From Variovorax paradoxus (GTDB lineage Bacteria; Pseudomonadota; Gammaproteobacteria; Burkholderiales; Burkholderiaceae_C), in NCBI RefSeq assembly GCF_009498455.1, contig NZ_CP045644.1:310001-374000 (forward strand): 64,000 nt of DNA, read 5' to 3'. Below, in pieces: positions 1 through 9,267 of this stretch (its first letter is position 1; every line of letters starts with the position of its first letter). Position numbers and translations under genes: made by a program. The notes beneath the pieces are model-generated. The model was not told the DNA's origin, did not search any database, and worked only from the letters and a program-made list of their open reading frames with translations.

Positions 1-446
1 CCGACGGCCTGCAGCTCACATGGCAGGACGCCCGCTCGCGCTGGCCCGCCACGCTGCTCACCGGCCTGGGCGCGCCCTGGAACACCCTCAAACTCGAAGG
101 CGCGCTCGACCTCAATACGCGCGCCTTCGCCATGCAGTGGGACGGCCCCGCATTGCGCATCGAAGGCCAGGCCACGCTCGACGCCACCGATGTCTCGTCC
201 GCCCTGTCGACCCTGCGGCCGATGGGCAGCTACCGCCTCTCACTCGAAGGCGGCACGCGGCCCACGCTGCTGCTGAGCACGCGCGAAGGCAGCCTCGAAC
301 TGAACGGCAGCGGCAGCTGGAGCGGCACCGCGTTGCGCTTCAACGGCGAAGCCAGCGCGGCACCGGGCCGCGAAGACGCACTTTCCAATTTGTTGAACAT
401 CATCGGGCGGCGCGACGGTGCGCGCTCGATCATCACCCTGGGTTGA
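1..446 (+). CDS. gspN: Type II secretion system protein N (GspN), C-terminal part
   Basis: The reading frame is open from the left edge of the window (frame beginning at base 3), so only the last 147 residues are present. GspN is an inner-membrane-anchored, largely periplasmic accessory component of the type II secretion machine. The visible part is a beta-rich segment with repeated lines such as LEGALDLNTR and LRIEGQATLDATD, ending NIIGRRDGARSIITLG, which matches how betaproteobacterial GspN proteins end. It stops 7 bases before gspD, so the two are co-transcribed. The identification rests on this ending and on position next to gspD-E-F, since the N-terminal membrane anchor lies outside the window. 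Confidence 0.85.
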   Translation, partial: DGLQLTWQDARSRWPATLLTGLGAPWNTLKLEGALDLNTRAFAMQWDGPALRIEGQATLDATDVSSALSTLRPMGSYRLSLEGGTRPTLLLSTREGSLELNGSGSWSGTALRFNGEASAAPGREDALSNLLNIIGRRDGARSIITLG

Positions 447-453
447 TCCGACC

Positions 454-2790
454 ATGAAGAAGCCTCTGTCCTCGTCCGGCGCCCGCCCCGGCCTCATTGC
501 GCTCGCGGTACGCCTGCTGATCGCGGCGTCGTTCGTGCCGGTCTTGCCAGCCGCCTACGCGCAGACCGGCGACGCCCCGCGGCGCGGCGAACCGATCACG
601 CTCAACTTTGCCGCCGCCGACATCGAGGCCGTGGCGCGCACCATGGCGGTGGTTACCGGGCGCGACGTGGTGGTCGACCCGCGCGTGAAGGGCACCATGA
701 ACTTGGTCACCGACCGCCCGCTGGCGCCGGCCGCCGCGTTCAACCAGTTCGCCGCCGCGCTGCGCCTGCAGGGCTTCGCGGTGGTCGAGGCCGACGGCCT
801 GTTCAAGGTGGTGCCCGAGGCCGACGCCAAGCTGCAGACCAGCACCGTCAACACCTCCATCAGCGGCGCCAGCTCGACCGCGGGCAACCAGATCGTCACG
901 CAGATCTTTCGCCTGAACTACGAGTCGGCCAACAGCCTGCTGCCGGTGCTGCGCCCGCTGATTCCGCCGAACAACACCATCAACGTGAACCCGGGCAACA
1001 ACTCGCTCGTGATCACCGACTACGCCGACAACATGCGCCGGCTGGCGCGCATCATCGCGTCGCTCGACGTGCCCAACGCGTCCGACATCGAAGTCATCCA
1101 GCTCAAGCATTCGATTGCCACCGACATGGTGCCGCTGGTCACGCGGCTGGTCGACGGCGGCGGTGCGAGCACGCCGGGCGCCGCCGCGCCGGGCGGGGCC
1201 GACGCCTCGTTCCGCACCACGCTGATGGCCGACCCGCGCAGCAACTCGCTGATTCTTCGCGCCGCCAACCCCGCGCGCGTGCAGCTCGTGCGCACGCTGG
1301 TCGAGAAGCTCGATCGTCCGCCCGCAGAAAGCAGCAACGGCGCGGCCGGCAACATCTACGTGGTCTACCTGAAGAACGCCGATGCGGTGCGCCTCGCGGC
1401 CACGCTGCGCGCCGCCATGGCCGCTAGCCAGCAGCAGTCGCAGGTGCCGGGCGCGCCCGGCGCCGCGGGCAGCGCCGGCTCGTCGGCGCCGCCGGCCGGC
1501 ATGCCGCAGCAGATGCAGGCCAGCTTCGGCGGCAACGCCCAGGGCGGCGGTTCGGCCGCGGCCAACGCGCCGCTGAACAACGCCAACCAGCCGTCCACCG
1601 GCGGCCAGATCCAGGCCGACCCGAGCACCAACTCGCTGATCATCACCGCGCCCGAACCGCAGTACCGCCAGATGCGCGCCGTGATCGACAAGCTCGACGG
1701 CCGCCGCGCACAGGTGATGATCGAGGCGCTCATCGTCGAGGTCAGCGCCAAGAAGGCCGCCAACTTCGGCGTGCAGTGGCAGAGCGCGCTGGGCAACAAC
1801 GCCGTCATCGGCACCAACTCCAGCCTGGCCAGCGCCAACATCCTGGCGCTCACGCAGGCACTGGCCACGCGCGATGTGGCCAATATCCGGCCGTCCACCG
1901 GCCTGAACCTGGGCATCGCCGGCAAGATCGGCGGCCAGTACATCCTGGGCGCCATCGCCAACTTCTTCAACAGCGACGGCGACGCCAACGTGCTCTCCAC
2001 GCCCAACCTGCTGACGCTGGACAACGAAGAAGCCAAGATCGTCATCGGCCAGAACGTGCCCTTCGTGACCGGCCAGTACGCCAGCACCTCGGGCTCGGTC
2101 GGCATCAACCCGTTCACCACGGTGGAACGCAAGGACGTGGGCCTCACCCTGCGCGTGCGCCCGACCATCAACGAGAACGGCACCGTGAAGATGACCATCT
2201 TCCAGGAGACCTCCACGGTCGACCAGAACACGGCCAAGGACCCGAACGGCCCGACCACCAACAAGCGCTCCATCGAATCGAGCGTGCTGGTCGAAGACGG
2301 CGGCCTGGTCATGCTCGGCGGCCTGCTGTCGGACAACTACGGCAACACCATCGAGAAGGTGCCCGTGGCCGGCGACATCCCGGTGCTCGGCAACCTGTTC
2401 AAGAACGAAGTGCGCACGCGCGACAAGAGCAACCTCATGATGTTCCTGCGCCCCGCCGTGATGCGCGACGGCGCCTCCACCGAAGCCTTCGCCTACGACC
2501 GCTACGACGAGATCCGCGGCATGCAGCAGCGCACGCAGCCCAACACCGACAACATCATGCTGCGCGGTGTCGACTCGGCGCCCGTGCTGCCCGAGGCGCC
2601 GCTGGTGCGCATCAACCGCATCAACGGCAACAGCGACGACAGCAAGAAGAGCGGTCAGACCCGCATGGAAGGCACGCAGCTCATCCCGCCGCCGCGCCCC
2701 GCGAGCGACAACCGCCGGCTCGCACCCAGCCCGCTGCGCGGCGCACTGCCGCCCACCTCCGACCCGACCAGCTCGCGCGAGTCGCCCTGA
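454..2790 (+). CDS. gspD: Type II secretion outer-membrane secretin GspD
   Basis: Secretin of the type II system; forms the multimeric outer-membrane channel through which folded periplasmic proteins leave the cell. The ATG at 454 is chosen because it is followed directly by a signal peptide (MKKPL, hydrophobic core, cleavage near AYAQ) and sits 7 bases after the gspN stop; an upstream in-frame start would lie inside gspN. The 778 residues contain an N0 domain (ITLNFAAADIEAVARTMAVV), repeated N1-N3 domains each with NSL(V/I)I(T/L) motifs, and the secretin core with the VPVAGDIPVLGNLF signature near residue 640. N3 carries a low-complexity Gln/Gly/Ala/Pro insert at about residues 325-386, common in Burkholderiales secretins. 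The last 60 or so residues are Pro/Ser/Arg-rich. No separate pilotin gene is seen. Confidence 0.97.
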   Translation: MKKPLSSSGARPGLIALAVRLLIAASFVPVLPAAYAQTGDAPRRGEPITLNFAAADIEAVARTMAVVTGRDVVVDPRVKGTMNLVTDRPLAPAAAFNQFAAALRLQGFAVVEADGLFKVVPEADAKLQTSTVNTSISGASSTAGNQIVTQIFRLNYESANSLLPVLRPLIPPNNTINVNPGNNSLVITDYADNMRRLARIIASLDVPNASDIEVIQLKHSIATDMVPLVTRLVDGGGASTPGAAAPGGADASFRTTLMADPRSNSLILRAANPARVQLVRTLVEKLDRPPAESSNGAAGNIYVVYLKNADAVRLAATLRAAMAASQQQSQVPGAPGAAGSAGSSAPPAGMPQQMQASFGGNAQGGGSAAANAPLNNANQPSTGGQIQADPSTNSLIITAPEPQYRQMRAVIDKLDGRRAQVMIEALIVEVSAKKAANFGVQWQSALGNNAVIGTNSSLASANILALTQALATRDVANIRPSTGLNLGIAGKIGGQYILGAIANFFNSDGDANVLSTPNLLTLDNEEAKIVIGQNVPFVTGQYASTSGSVGINPFTTVERKDVGLTLRVRPTINENGTVKMTIFQETSTVDQNTAKDPNGPTTNKRSIESSVLVEDGGLVMLGGLLSDNYGNTIEKVPVAGDIPVLGNLFKNEVRTRDKSNLMMFLRPAVMRDGASTEAFAYDRYDEIRGMQQRTQPNTDNIMLRGVDSAPVLPEAPLVRINRINGNSDDSKKSGQTRMEGTQLIPPPRPASDNRRLAPSPLRGALPPTSDPTSSRESP

Positions 2791-2817
2791 ACCCCGTCCC
2801 GCACACGCCAGCCCCCC

Positions 2818-4209
2818 ATGCGCTATCCCCTGCCCTACGCGTTCGCCCGCAGCCAGCAACTGCTGCTCGAAGCCGCGGACGACGGCCGCCACACACTGTG
2901 GATGTCTGCCCACCCGGCGCGCAGTGCGGTCGGTGAAGTGACCCGCAAGTACGGCGTGCAGGCCTTCGAAGTGCTCGACGCCGGCCCGCTCGCCCAACGC
3001 ATCAGCGCCGCCTACGCCCAGGGCGAATCGAGCGCCGCCGCGGTGGTCAGCGAAGTGCAGAACGACGCCGACCTCTCGCGCATGATGCAGGAGCTGCCGG
3101 CCGTCGAAGACCTGCTGGCCAGCGCCGGCGATGCGCCCATCATCCGCATGCTCAATGCGCTGCTCACGCAGGCCGCGCGCGACGGTGCCAGCGACATCCA
3201 CATCGAGCCCTACGAGCGCACGTCGTCCGTGCGCTTTCGCATCGACGGCACCTTGCGCGAAGTGGTGCAGCCCAACCGCGCACTGCACGCCGCGCTGATC
3301 TCGCGCCTGAAGATCATGGCCGACCTCGACATCTCCGAGAAGCGGCTTCCGCAGGACGGGCGCATCAGCCTGCGCATCGGCACGCGCGCGGTCGACGTGC
3401 GGGTGTCGACGCTGCCCAGCGCGCACGGCGAACGCGCCGTGCTGCGCCTCCTGGACAAGAGCGAATCGAAGCTCACGCTCGAGTCGGTCGGCATGCAGGG
3501 CGACTCGCTGGCACGCTTCGAAAAACTCATTGCGCAGCCGCACGGCATCATCCTCGTGACCGGCCCGACCGGCTCGGGCAAGACCACCACGCTGTACGCC
3601 GCGCTGGCCCGGCTCGATGCGAGCCGCAGCAACATCATGACGGTGGAAGACCCCATCGAGTACGAGCTGCCGGGCGTGGGCCAGACGCAGATCAACGCGA
3701 AGATCGAACTCACCTTCGCCAAGGCCCTGCGCGCCATCCTGCGGCAAGACCCCGACGTGATCATGATCGGCGAAATCCGCGACTTCGAAACCGCGCAGAT
3801 CGCGATCCAGGCCTCGCTCACCGGTCACCTCGTGCTGGCCACGCTGCACACCAACGACTCGGTGAGCGCCGTCACGCGCCTCACCGACATGGGCGTGGAG
3901 CCCTTCCTCTTGAGCTCGTCGCTGCTCGGCGTACTGGCCCAGCGCCTCGTGCGCAAGGTCTGCACGGCCTGCGGCGGCCCGGGCTGCGAGGTCTGCGGCC
4001 AGACCGGCTACCAGGGCCGCACCGGCATCTTCGAGCTGCTCGTGGCCGACGACGAGGTGCAGGCGCTCATCCACGGCAAGGCCGCAGAGAGCGCGCTGTT
4101 CGAAGCCGGCGCACGCGGCGGCCTGCGCTCCATGCGCGAAGACGGCGAACGGCTGGTGCAGGCCGGCATCACCTCGCGCGCCGAACTGCTGCGCGTCACC
4201 CGCGAGTAA
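2818..4209 (+). CDS. gspE: Type II secretion ATPase GspE
   Basis: Cytoplasmic hexameric ATPase that powers pseudopilus assembly. Its 463 residues comprise a short N-terminal GspE domain (1-100), the N2E region (DGASDIHIEPYE) and the RecA-like ATPase core. The core has Walker A GPTGSGKTT at 249-257, an Asp box, Walker B-like DPDVIMIGEIRD and the His box TGHLVLATLHTND. The tetracysteine zinc site is unusually compact: C382 and C385 are separated from C390 and C393 by only four residues (GGPG), whereas most GspE proteins have a loop of some tens of residues there. Start at ATG 2818, 27 bases after gspD; gspF follows after 9 bases. The protein is shorter than the usual 490-560 residues, mostly because of this loop and a short N-terminus. 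Confidence 0.96.
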   Translation: MRYPLPYAFARSQQLLLEAADDGRHTLWMSAHPARSAVGEVTRKYGVQAFEVLDAGPLAQRISAAYAQGESSAAAVVSEVQNDADLSRMMQELPAVEDLLASAGDAPIIRMLNALLTQAARDGASDIHIEPYERTSSVRFRIDGTLREVVQPNRALHAALISRLKIMADLDISEKRLPQDGRISLRIGTRAVDVRVSTLPSAHGERAVLRLLDKSESKLTLESVGMQGDSLARFEKLIAQPHGIILVTGPTGSGKTTTLYAALARLDASRSNIMTVEDPIEYELPGVGQTQINAKIELTFAKALRAILRQDPDVIMIGEIRDFETAQIAIQASLTGHLVLATLHTNDSVSAVTRLTDMGVEPFLLSSSLLGVLAQRLVRKVCTACGGPGCEVCGQTGYQGRTGIFELLVADDEVQALIHGKAAESALFEAGARGGLRSMREDGERLVQAGITSRAELLRVTRE

Positions 4210-4218
4210 CGACCCGCG

Positions 4219-5460
4219 ATGCCCGCCTATTCCTTCGAAGCCATCGATGCCAGCGGCCAGTCGCGCGAAGGCGTGCTCGAGGCCGACACCGCACGCGCCG
4301 CACGCGGCCTGCTGCGGGCGCAGGCGCTCATTCCGCTGTCGGTCAAGCCGGTCGGCAGCGGCGATGCGGCCGGCGGTGGCGCCGGCAGCAACGCGCTCAC
4401 GCGCTGGCTCGGCGGCGGCAAGCGGGTCTTCAACTCGACCAACCTCGCGGTGTGGACGCGCCAGCTCGCCGGCCTCATCTCGGCCGGCCTGCCGCTGGAA
4501 CGCGCGCTCACGGCCCTCACCGACGAGGCCGAATCGGAACCCCAACGCAACCTCGTCGCCTCGCTGCGCGCCGAGGTCAACGCGGGCTCGCCCTTCGCGC
4601 GCGCGCTGGCGGCGCACCCGCGCGAGTTCTCGCCCATCTACACCGCCGTGATCGGCGCCGGCGAGCAAAGCGGCAACCTCGGGCTCGTGCTCGAGCGCCT
4701 GGCCGACGACCTCGAAGAACGCCAGGTGCTGCAGCAGAAGCTGATCGGCGCCGCGCTGTACCCGGCCATCGTCACGCTGGTGGCGATCGTGATCGTGATC
4801 TTCCTCGTGAGCTACGTCGTGCCGCAGGTCGCGCAGGTGTTCGCGGGCACCAAGCGCTCGCTGCCCTTTCTCACGACCGTGATGCTGTCGCTGAGCGCGG
4901 CCGTGCGCAACTACGGCTGGTGGATGCTGGGCGCCATCGTGATCGCGGCGGTCGGCGTGCGCGTCGCACTGGCGCAGGAAGCCTTCCGCCTCAAGTTCGA
5001 TGCCGCCTGGCTCAAGCTGCCGCTGGTCGGCAAGCTCGCGCGCGGCTACAACGCGGCGCGCTTCGCGAGCACGCTCGCCATGCTGGCCACAGCCGGCGTG
5101 CCCATCCTGCGCGCGCTGCAGGCGGCGTCCGAAACGCTGGGCAACCGCGCCATGCGCGCCGACGCGCTCGACGCGCTGGTGCTGGTGCGCGAAGGTGCGC
5201 CGCTGGCCTCGGCGCTGGCGCAGAAAAAGCGCTTCCCTGGGCTGGTGTCGATGTTCGCGCGCCTGGGCGAGCAGACCGGCACGCTGCCCGTGATGCTGCA
5301 ACGCGCCGCCAACCAGCTCGGCGCCGAAGTGCAGCGCCGCGCGATGCACCTGGCCACCATCCTCGAGCCGTTGCTCATCGTCGCCATGGGCGGCGTGGTC
5401 ATGCTCATTGTGCTGGCCGTGATGCTGCCTATCATCCAGCTCAATCAGTTCGTCAAGTGA
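4219..5460 (+). CDS. gspF: Type II secretion inner-membrane platform protein GspF
   Basis: Polytopic inner-membrane protein that couples GspE to the pseudopilus. Length 413 residues, normal for the family. The N-terminus MPAYSFEAIDASGQSREG is typical. Two homologous GspF domains follow, each beginning with a conserved stretch (FTRQLAGLISAGLPLERAL-like at about 73-95 and RFASTLAMLATAGVPILRAL at about 280-300) and each followed by a hydrophobic segment. A third membrane helix lies at the C-terminus (LLIVAMGGVVMLIVLAVML). It begins 9 bases after gspE and is the last gsp gene in this direction. The order N-D-E-F implies that the pseudopilins and gspL/M lie to the left of the window. Confidence 0.96.
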   Translation: MPAYSFEAIDASGQSREGVLEADTARAARGLLRAQALIPLSVKPVGSGDAAGGGAGSNALTRWLGGGKRVFNSTNLAVWTRQLAGLISAGLPLERALTALTDEAESEPQRNLVASLRAEVNAGSPFARALAAHPREFSPIYTAVIGAGEQSGNLGLVLERLADDLEERQVLQQKLIGAALYPAIVTLVAIVIVIFLVSYVVPQVAQVFAGTKRSLPFLTTVMLSLSAAVRNYGWWMLGAIVIAAVGVRVALAQEAFRLKFDAAWLKLPLVGKLARGYNAARFASTLAMLATAGVPILRALQAASETLGNRAMRADALDALVLVREGAPLASALAQKKRFPGLVSMFARLGEQTGTLPVMLQRAANQLGAEVQRRAMHLATILEPLLIVAMGGVVMLIVLAVMLPIIQLNQFVK

Positions 5461-5482
5461 TGACGGACGGGGAGCCCCTCAC

Positions 5483-6382
5483 ATGCCCGTAACGCTCGAA
5501 GACAAACTCGTGGTCGCGATCTCCTCGCGCGCCCTGTTCAACCTCGAAGAAGAAAACAAGATCTTCGAGGCCGGCGACAACGAGGGCTACATGAAGCTGC
5601 AGCTCGACCGCATCGACGTGCCCGCGGTCCCCGGCATCGCGTACTCGCTGATCCGCAAGCTGCTGCGCTTCAACGACGACGGCGTGCAGCGCGTCGAGGT
5701 GGTCATCCTCTCGCGCAACGACCCGGTGTCGGGCATGCGCATCTTCAAGTCGAGCGCCGCGGCCGACATCAAGCTGCAGCGCGGCGTGTTCACCCAAGGC
5801 CGCCCGCCCTTCGGCTACCTGCGACCGCTGCGCGCGCACCTGTTCCTGTCGGTCAACGCGCAAGACGTGCGCGAGGCACTCGCCGCGGGCTTTCCGGCCG
5901 CGCGCGTGCTCGTCGAATCGGTGAAGGCCAGCGACGCGTGGCCCAACGAAGTGCGCATCGCCTTCGACGGCGACGCCGTGCTGTTCAGCGACGAAGCCGA
6001 GCGCGTGTTCCAGGCCGAGGGCCTCGACGCCTTCCAGGCGCACGAACTCAGCAAGGCCGACCTGCCCCTGCCCGAAGGCCCGTTCAAGCCCCTGCTGATG
6101 GCCTTGCACCGGCTGCAGATGGCCGGCAATGCGCAGATGCGCATCCGCACCGCACTGGTCACGGCGCGCAGCGCACCCGCGCACGAGCGCGCGATCCGCA
6201 CGCTCATGAAGTGGAACATCCGCGTCGACGAAGCGATGTTCCTCGGCGGCCTGCCCAAGGGCGAGTTCCTGCGCGAGTTCGAACCCGACTTCTTCTTCGA
6301 CGACCAGACCGGCCACGTCGACGCGGCGTCGCGGCATGTGCCTGCGGGGCATGTGTCGAGCGGCATCAGCAACGAGCCCTGA
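5483..6382 (+). CDS. Cytosolic 5'-nucleotidase (NT5C1-like family)
   Basis: Predicted soluble 5'-nucleotidase that removes phosphate from nucleoside monophosphates. The 299-residue protein has the hallmark start LVVAISSRALFNLEEENKIFE, followed by RVEVVILSRNDP, a short motif FLSVNAQDVREAL and a DGDAVLFSDE motif in the middle that fits the HAD-like acidic catalytic pair. FEPDFFFDDQ near the C-terminus is also typical of bacterial NT5C1-type proteins. No signal peptide. Start ATG 5483, 22 bases after gspF, so it may share the gsp transcript without being part of the secretion machine. The family assignment is by recognised motifs; substrate preference cannot be read from the sequence. Confidence 0.82.
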   Translation: MPVTLEDKLVVAISSRALFNLEEENKIFEAGDNEGYMKLQLDRIDVPAVPGIAYSLIRKLLRFNDDGVQRVEVVILSRNDPVSGMRIFKSSAAADIKLQRGVFTQGRPPFGYLRPLRAHLFLSVNAQDVREALAAGFPAARVLVESVKASDAWPNEVRIAFDGDAVLFSDEAERVFQAEGLDAFQAHELSKADLPLPEGPFKPLLMALHRLQMAGNAQMRIRTALVTARSAPAHERAIRTLMKWNIRVDEAMFLGGLPKGEFLREFEPDFFFDDQTGHVDAASRHVPAGHVSSGISNEP

Positions 6383-6423
6383 AAACCTCCTTGCGATCTG
6401 TTGGGTCGCATTGAGTGGTGCTG

Positions 6424-6553
6424 TTCAGGGCTCGATCCCGCCGACGGGGCACCTTGCTCCGCGAATGTCCCCCGCCCTTCGGGCTCCTCCTTGATTTCGC
6501 TGCGCAAGGCACCCCATCGACGTGATCGATGGGCAGTGCGGTCGTTGATCGGC
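6424..6553 (+). repeat. Dispersed intergenic repeat, copy 1 (within gene-free stretch 6383-6799)
   Basis: About 130 bases that recur twice at 23162-23421. The core runs from a CCGACGGGGCACCTTGCTCC segment through a GAATGTCCCCC box, a CTTCGGGCTCCTCCTT box and GATTTCGCTGCGCAAGGCACC to GGTCGTTGATCG. It carries a short internal inverted repeat around CCCTTCGGG. The reading frame it happens to encode (SADGAPCSAN-type peptide) is a by-product. The rest of 6383-6799 holds no gene and no clear terminator; a likely ribosome-binding site (GAGAGGA) sits just before the lipoprotein gene at 6800. Confidence 0.8.
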
Positions 6554-6799
6554 CGCACACCAGCGCTGCGCCTTGTGCCCAGTGCCCTGCGCACGCGCCC
6601 CAGCCCTTCTCTCGCAACCTCGAAGACCAGCGCGTTGTCACACGCGTTTCGTCCCACTGTCATCGCTCGTTCACTGCCGAGTAACGGGTTCTCCCTAGTC
6701 TTGTCGCCTGTCCGGTGCACACGTCAGGCCAGCCGCTTTTCGCGCTCGCGCCCTGATCACCCCCCGATCTCCACGACATCACAAAGAGAGGATCACCCC

Positions 6800-6982
6800 A
6801 TGCTTCTTCAAGCCTCACTCCCCACGCGGCTGCTGGCCGCCTTCATCCTGGCTTGCACGCTGTCCGCTTGCGGCGGCAGCGACAACGGCGGCGGCTTCGC
6901 CGGCTTTCCGCCCGTCACCACGCCGCCCCCGCCGCCGCAACCCGAAGCCGGCGTGAAGCCAGAAATGCGCTGCGCACCGTGA
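6800..6982 (+). CDS. Small predicted lipoprotein
   Basis: Sixty-residue protein with a lipoprotein signal: basic N-terminus, hydrophobic core LLAAFILACT and lipobox LSAC, giving a lipidated Cys24 followed by GGSDNGGG. The mature part is only 37 residues, Gly- and Pro-rich (a PPPPP run) and has no recognisable domain. A good ribosome-binding site (GAGAGG) lies 8-13 bases upstream. It ends 32 bases before the phospholipase start. The abrupt ending VKPEMRCAP right after a linker suggests it may be the truncated leader of a once larger lipoprotein rather than a functional small protein. Function unknown. Confidence 0.55.
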   Translation: MLLQASLPTRLLAAFILACTLSACGGSDNGGGFAGFPPVTTPPPPPQPEAGVKPEMRCAP

Positions 6983-7014
6983 CGCGCGACTTCATGACCT
7001 CCAACGACAAGACC

Positions 7015-9252
7015 ATGAACTCACGCCGCAAATTCCTCACGGGCACCGCCACCACCGGCGCTGCCGCCCTCGCGCTCTCGGCCTTCCCGCCAAGCATCCG
7101 CCGCGCGCTGGCCATTCCCGCCAACAACAAGACCGGCACCATCAACGACGTCGAGCACATCGTCATCCTGATGCAGGAGAACCGCTCGTTCGACCACTAC
7201 TTCGGCACGCTGATGGGCGTGCGTGGTTTCGGCGACCGCTTCACGATTCCGCTGCCGGGCGGACGCAACGTGTGGCAGCAGGCCGACAAAACGGGCGCGC
7301 CCGTGCTGCCTTATCACCTGGACCAGACCAAGGGCAACGCGCTGCGCGCGGGTCAGACGCCGCACGACTGGGCCGATGGCCAGGACGCCTGGGACGGCGG
7401 TCGCAACTATCAGTGGCCGCGCTACAAGCACCCGCTTTCCATGGGCTACTACAAAGAAGCGGAGTTGCCGTATCAAACGGCGCTGGCCAACGCCTTCACG
7501 TTGTGCGACGGCTACCACTGCAGCATGCACGCGGGCACCAACTCGAACCGCATGTTCGTCTGGACCGGCACCAACGGTCCCACCGGCGCCGGCGTGGCCA
7601 CGGTCACCAACGAATGGGACGACCGGCGTCCGCCCCCTTCGACCAGCGGCTATGAGTGGAAGACCTACCCCGAACGCCTGGAAGCGGCAACGCCCAAAGT
7701 CAGCTGGATCGTGTATGAAAACATACCCGACAACTACGGCGACAACCCGCTCACGGGCTTCAAGCAGTACCGTCTGGCCAACGAAGCAGCGAAGGCAAAG
7801 CAGATCACCAGCCAGAACCCGGTGCCGGCCTACGATCCAGCCAGCGACGACGTCGGCAACCCCTTGTACAAGGGCATTGCCAACACCATGCCCGGCACCA
7901 AGGTCGACGAGTACCTGAACACCTTCCGCAACGACGTGAAGAACGGCAAGCTGCCGCAGGTGTCCTGGGTCGTGGCACCCGATGCGTACTCCGAACATCC
8001 GGGCCCCTCCAGCCCGGTGCTGGGCGCTTGGTACATCCAGGAAGTGCTGGATGCGCTCACCGCCGTGCCCGAGGTGTGGAGCAAGACCGTGCTGTTCATC
8101 AATTTCGACGAGAACGACGGCATCTTCGACCATTACCCGTCGCCGGCTGCGCCTTCCATCAACCCGGACGGCACCGCCGCCGGCAAGACCACGCTGAGCG
8201 ATGCCGAGCTGGCCTTCGAATACCACAACTACCCTGCCCCGCCCGGCACCACCGACCAGAGCAAGTACCCACCGGATGGCAAGGTCTTCGGACCGGGCAA
8301 GCGTGTTCCCATGTACGTGGTCTCGCCATGGAGCCGTGGTGGCTGGGTGAATTCGCAAGCCTTCGACCACACCTCGGTGCTGCGCTTCATCGAGGCGCGT
8401 TTCGGCGTGGCGGAGCCCAACATCAGCCCGTTCCGCCGCGCGGTGTGCGGCGACCTGACCAGTGCTTTCAACTTCGCCAACCCGAACAACGAGCCACGGC
8501 CTCGACTCGCGGGAAGAAAGAGCCTGGACGAAGCCGTTGCGCAGAACAAATCGCAAGAGTTCGAGGCGGATGGCACGACCAAGCGAGCGCCAGTTCCCTT
8601 GCCCGTCGATCCCCAACTGCCGGTTCAAGCGGTGGGCACGCGCCCCTCGCGCGCCCTGCCCTACGAGCTGCACGTGAGCGCGCGCAACGACGCGATCAGC
8701 GGCAAGGTGCGGCTGGTGTTCGCCAACACGGGCAAGGCCGCCGCCGTGTTCCACGTATACGACAAGCTCAACCTGGAACGCCTGCCGCGCCGCTACATGG
8801 TCGAGGCCGGCAAGACGTTGGACGACACCTGGAACGCGATGGTCGACAACACGGGCTTCTACGACCTGTGGGTGCTCGGCCCCAACGGCTTCCACCGCCA
8901 TTTCCGCGGCGACCTGAACAGCCTGCGCGCGGGCGATGCGCCCAACCCCGAAGTGCGCGTGTGCTACGACATCGCCAACGGCAATGTCTACCTGCAGATG
9001 CTCAACGGCGGGCGCAACGCCTGCAAGTTCACCGTGCGCCCCAAGGCCTACCGCACCGACGGCCCGTGGACCGCGAGCGTGGCCGGCGGCACCTCGGCCG
9101 AGCAGCACTGGGAGCTGGCCGCCAGCGGCGCCTGGTACGACTTCGAAGTGACCTGCGACGCCGACACCAGCTACTACCGGCGCTTCGCGGGCCGCGTCGA
9201 GACCGGGCGGCATTCGGTGAGCGATCCGGCCATGGGCATGACCGGCGCCTGA
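7015..9252 (+). CDS. Phosphocholine-specific phospholipase C, paralogue 1, Tat-exported
   Basis: Predicted secreted phospholipase C that hydrolyses phosphatidylcholine or sphingomyelin. The 745 residues begin with a twin-arginine signal (NSRRKFLTGTATTG, residues 2-15). The phosphoesterase domain has its metal-site motif ILMQENRSFDHYFG (51-64) and later VSWVVAPDAYSEHPG and LFINFDENDG(I)FDH. Two C-terminal DUF756 beta domains follow (PSRALPYELHVSAR and PEVRVCYDIANGNVYLQM). ATG 7015 is preferred over the in-frame ATG 6994 because it aligns with the start of the downstream paralogue. In Pseudomonas the homologous PlcH/PlcN leave the cell by Tat then type II secretion; the gsp genes just upstream make the same route likely here (inference). 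No plcR-like chaperone gene is seen. Confidence 0.93.
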   Translation: MNSRRKFLTGTATTGAAALALSAFPPSIRRALAIPANNKTGTINDVEHIVILMQENRSFDHYFGTLMGVRGFGDRFTIPLPGGRNVWQQADKTGAPVLPYHLDQTKGNALRAGQTPHDWADGQDAWDGGRNYQWPRYKHPLSMGYYKEAELPYQTALANAFTLCDGYHCSMHAGTNSNRMFVWTGTNGPTGAGVATVTNEWDDRRPPPSTSGYEWKTYPERLEAATPKVSWIVYENIPDNYGDNPLTGFKQYRLANEAAKAKQITSQNPVPAYDPASDDVGNPLYKGIANTMPGTKVDEYLNTFRNDVKNGKLPQVSWVVAPDAYSEHPGPSSPVLGAWYIQEVLDALTAVPEVWSKTVLFINFDENDGIFDHYPSPAAPSINPDGTAAGKTTLSDAELAFEYHNYPAPPGTTDQSKYPPDGKVFGPGKRVPMYVVSPWSRGGWVNSQAFDHTSVLRFIEARFGVAEPNISPFRRAVCGDLTSAFNFANPNNEPRPRLAGRKSLDEAVAQNKSQEFEADGTTKRAPVPLPVDPQLPVQAVGTRPSRALPYELHVSARNDAISGKVRLVFANTGKAAAVFHVYDKLNLERLPRRYMVEAGKTLDDTWNAMVDNTGFYDLWVLGPNGFHRHFRGDLNSLRAGDAPNPEVRVCYDIANGNVYLQMLNGGRNACKFTVRPKAYRTDGPWTASVAGGTSAEQHWELAASGAWYDFEVTCDADTSYYRRFAGRVETGRHSVSDPAMGMTGA

Positions 9253-9267
9253 GGCCAGGGTGACACC

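Noticed and set aside
433..5349. Open reading frame of more than 1600 codons on the minus strand opposite gspD-E-F.
   Set aside because: It is antisense to well-supported gsp genes; long stop-free antisense frames are expected at this GC content. Composition is Arg/His/Gly-rich and without any recognisable domain.
6401..6799. Possible short protein containing SADGAPCSAN-like peptide, also readable at 23136-23465.
   Set aside because: It is encoded by the dispersed repeat, which occurs in several copies and orientations with different flanks; coding is incidental.
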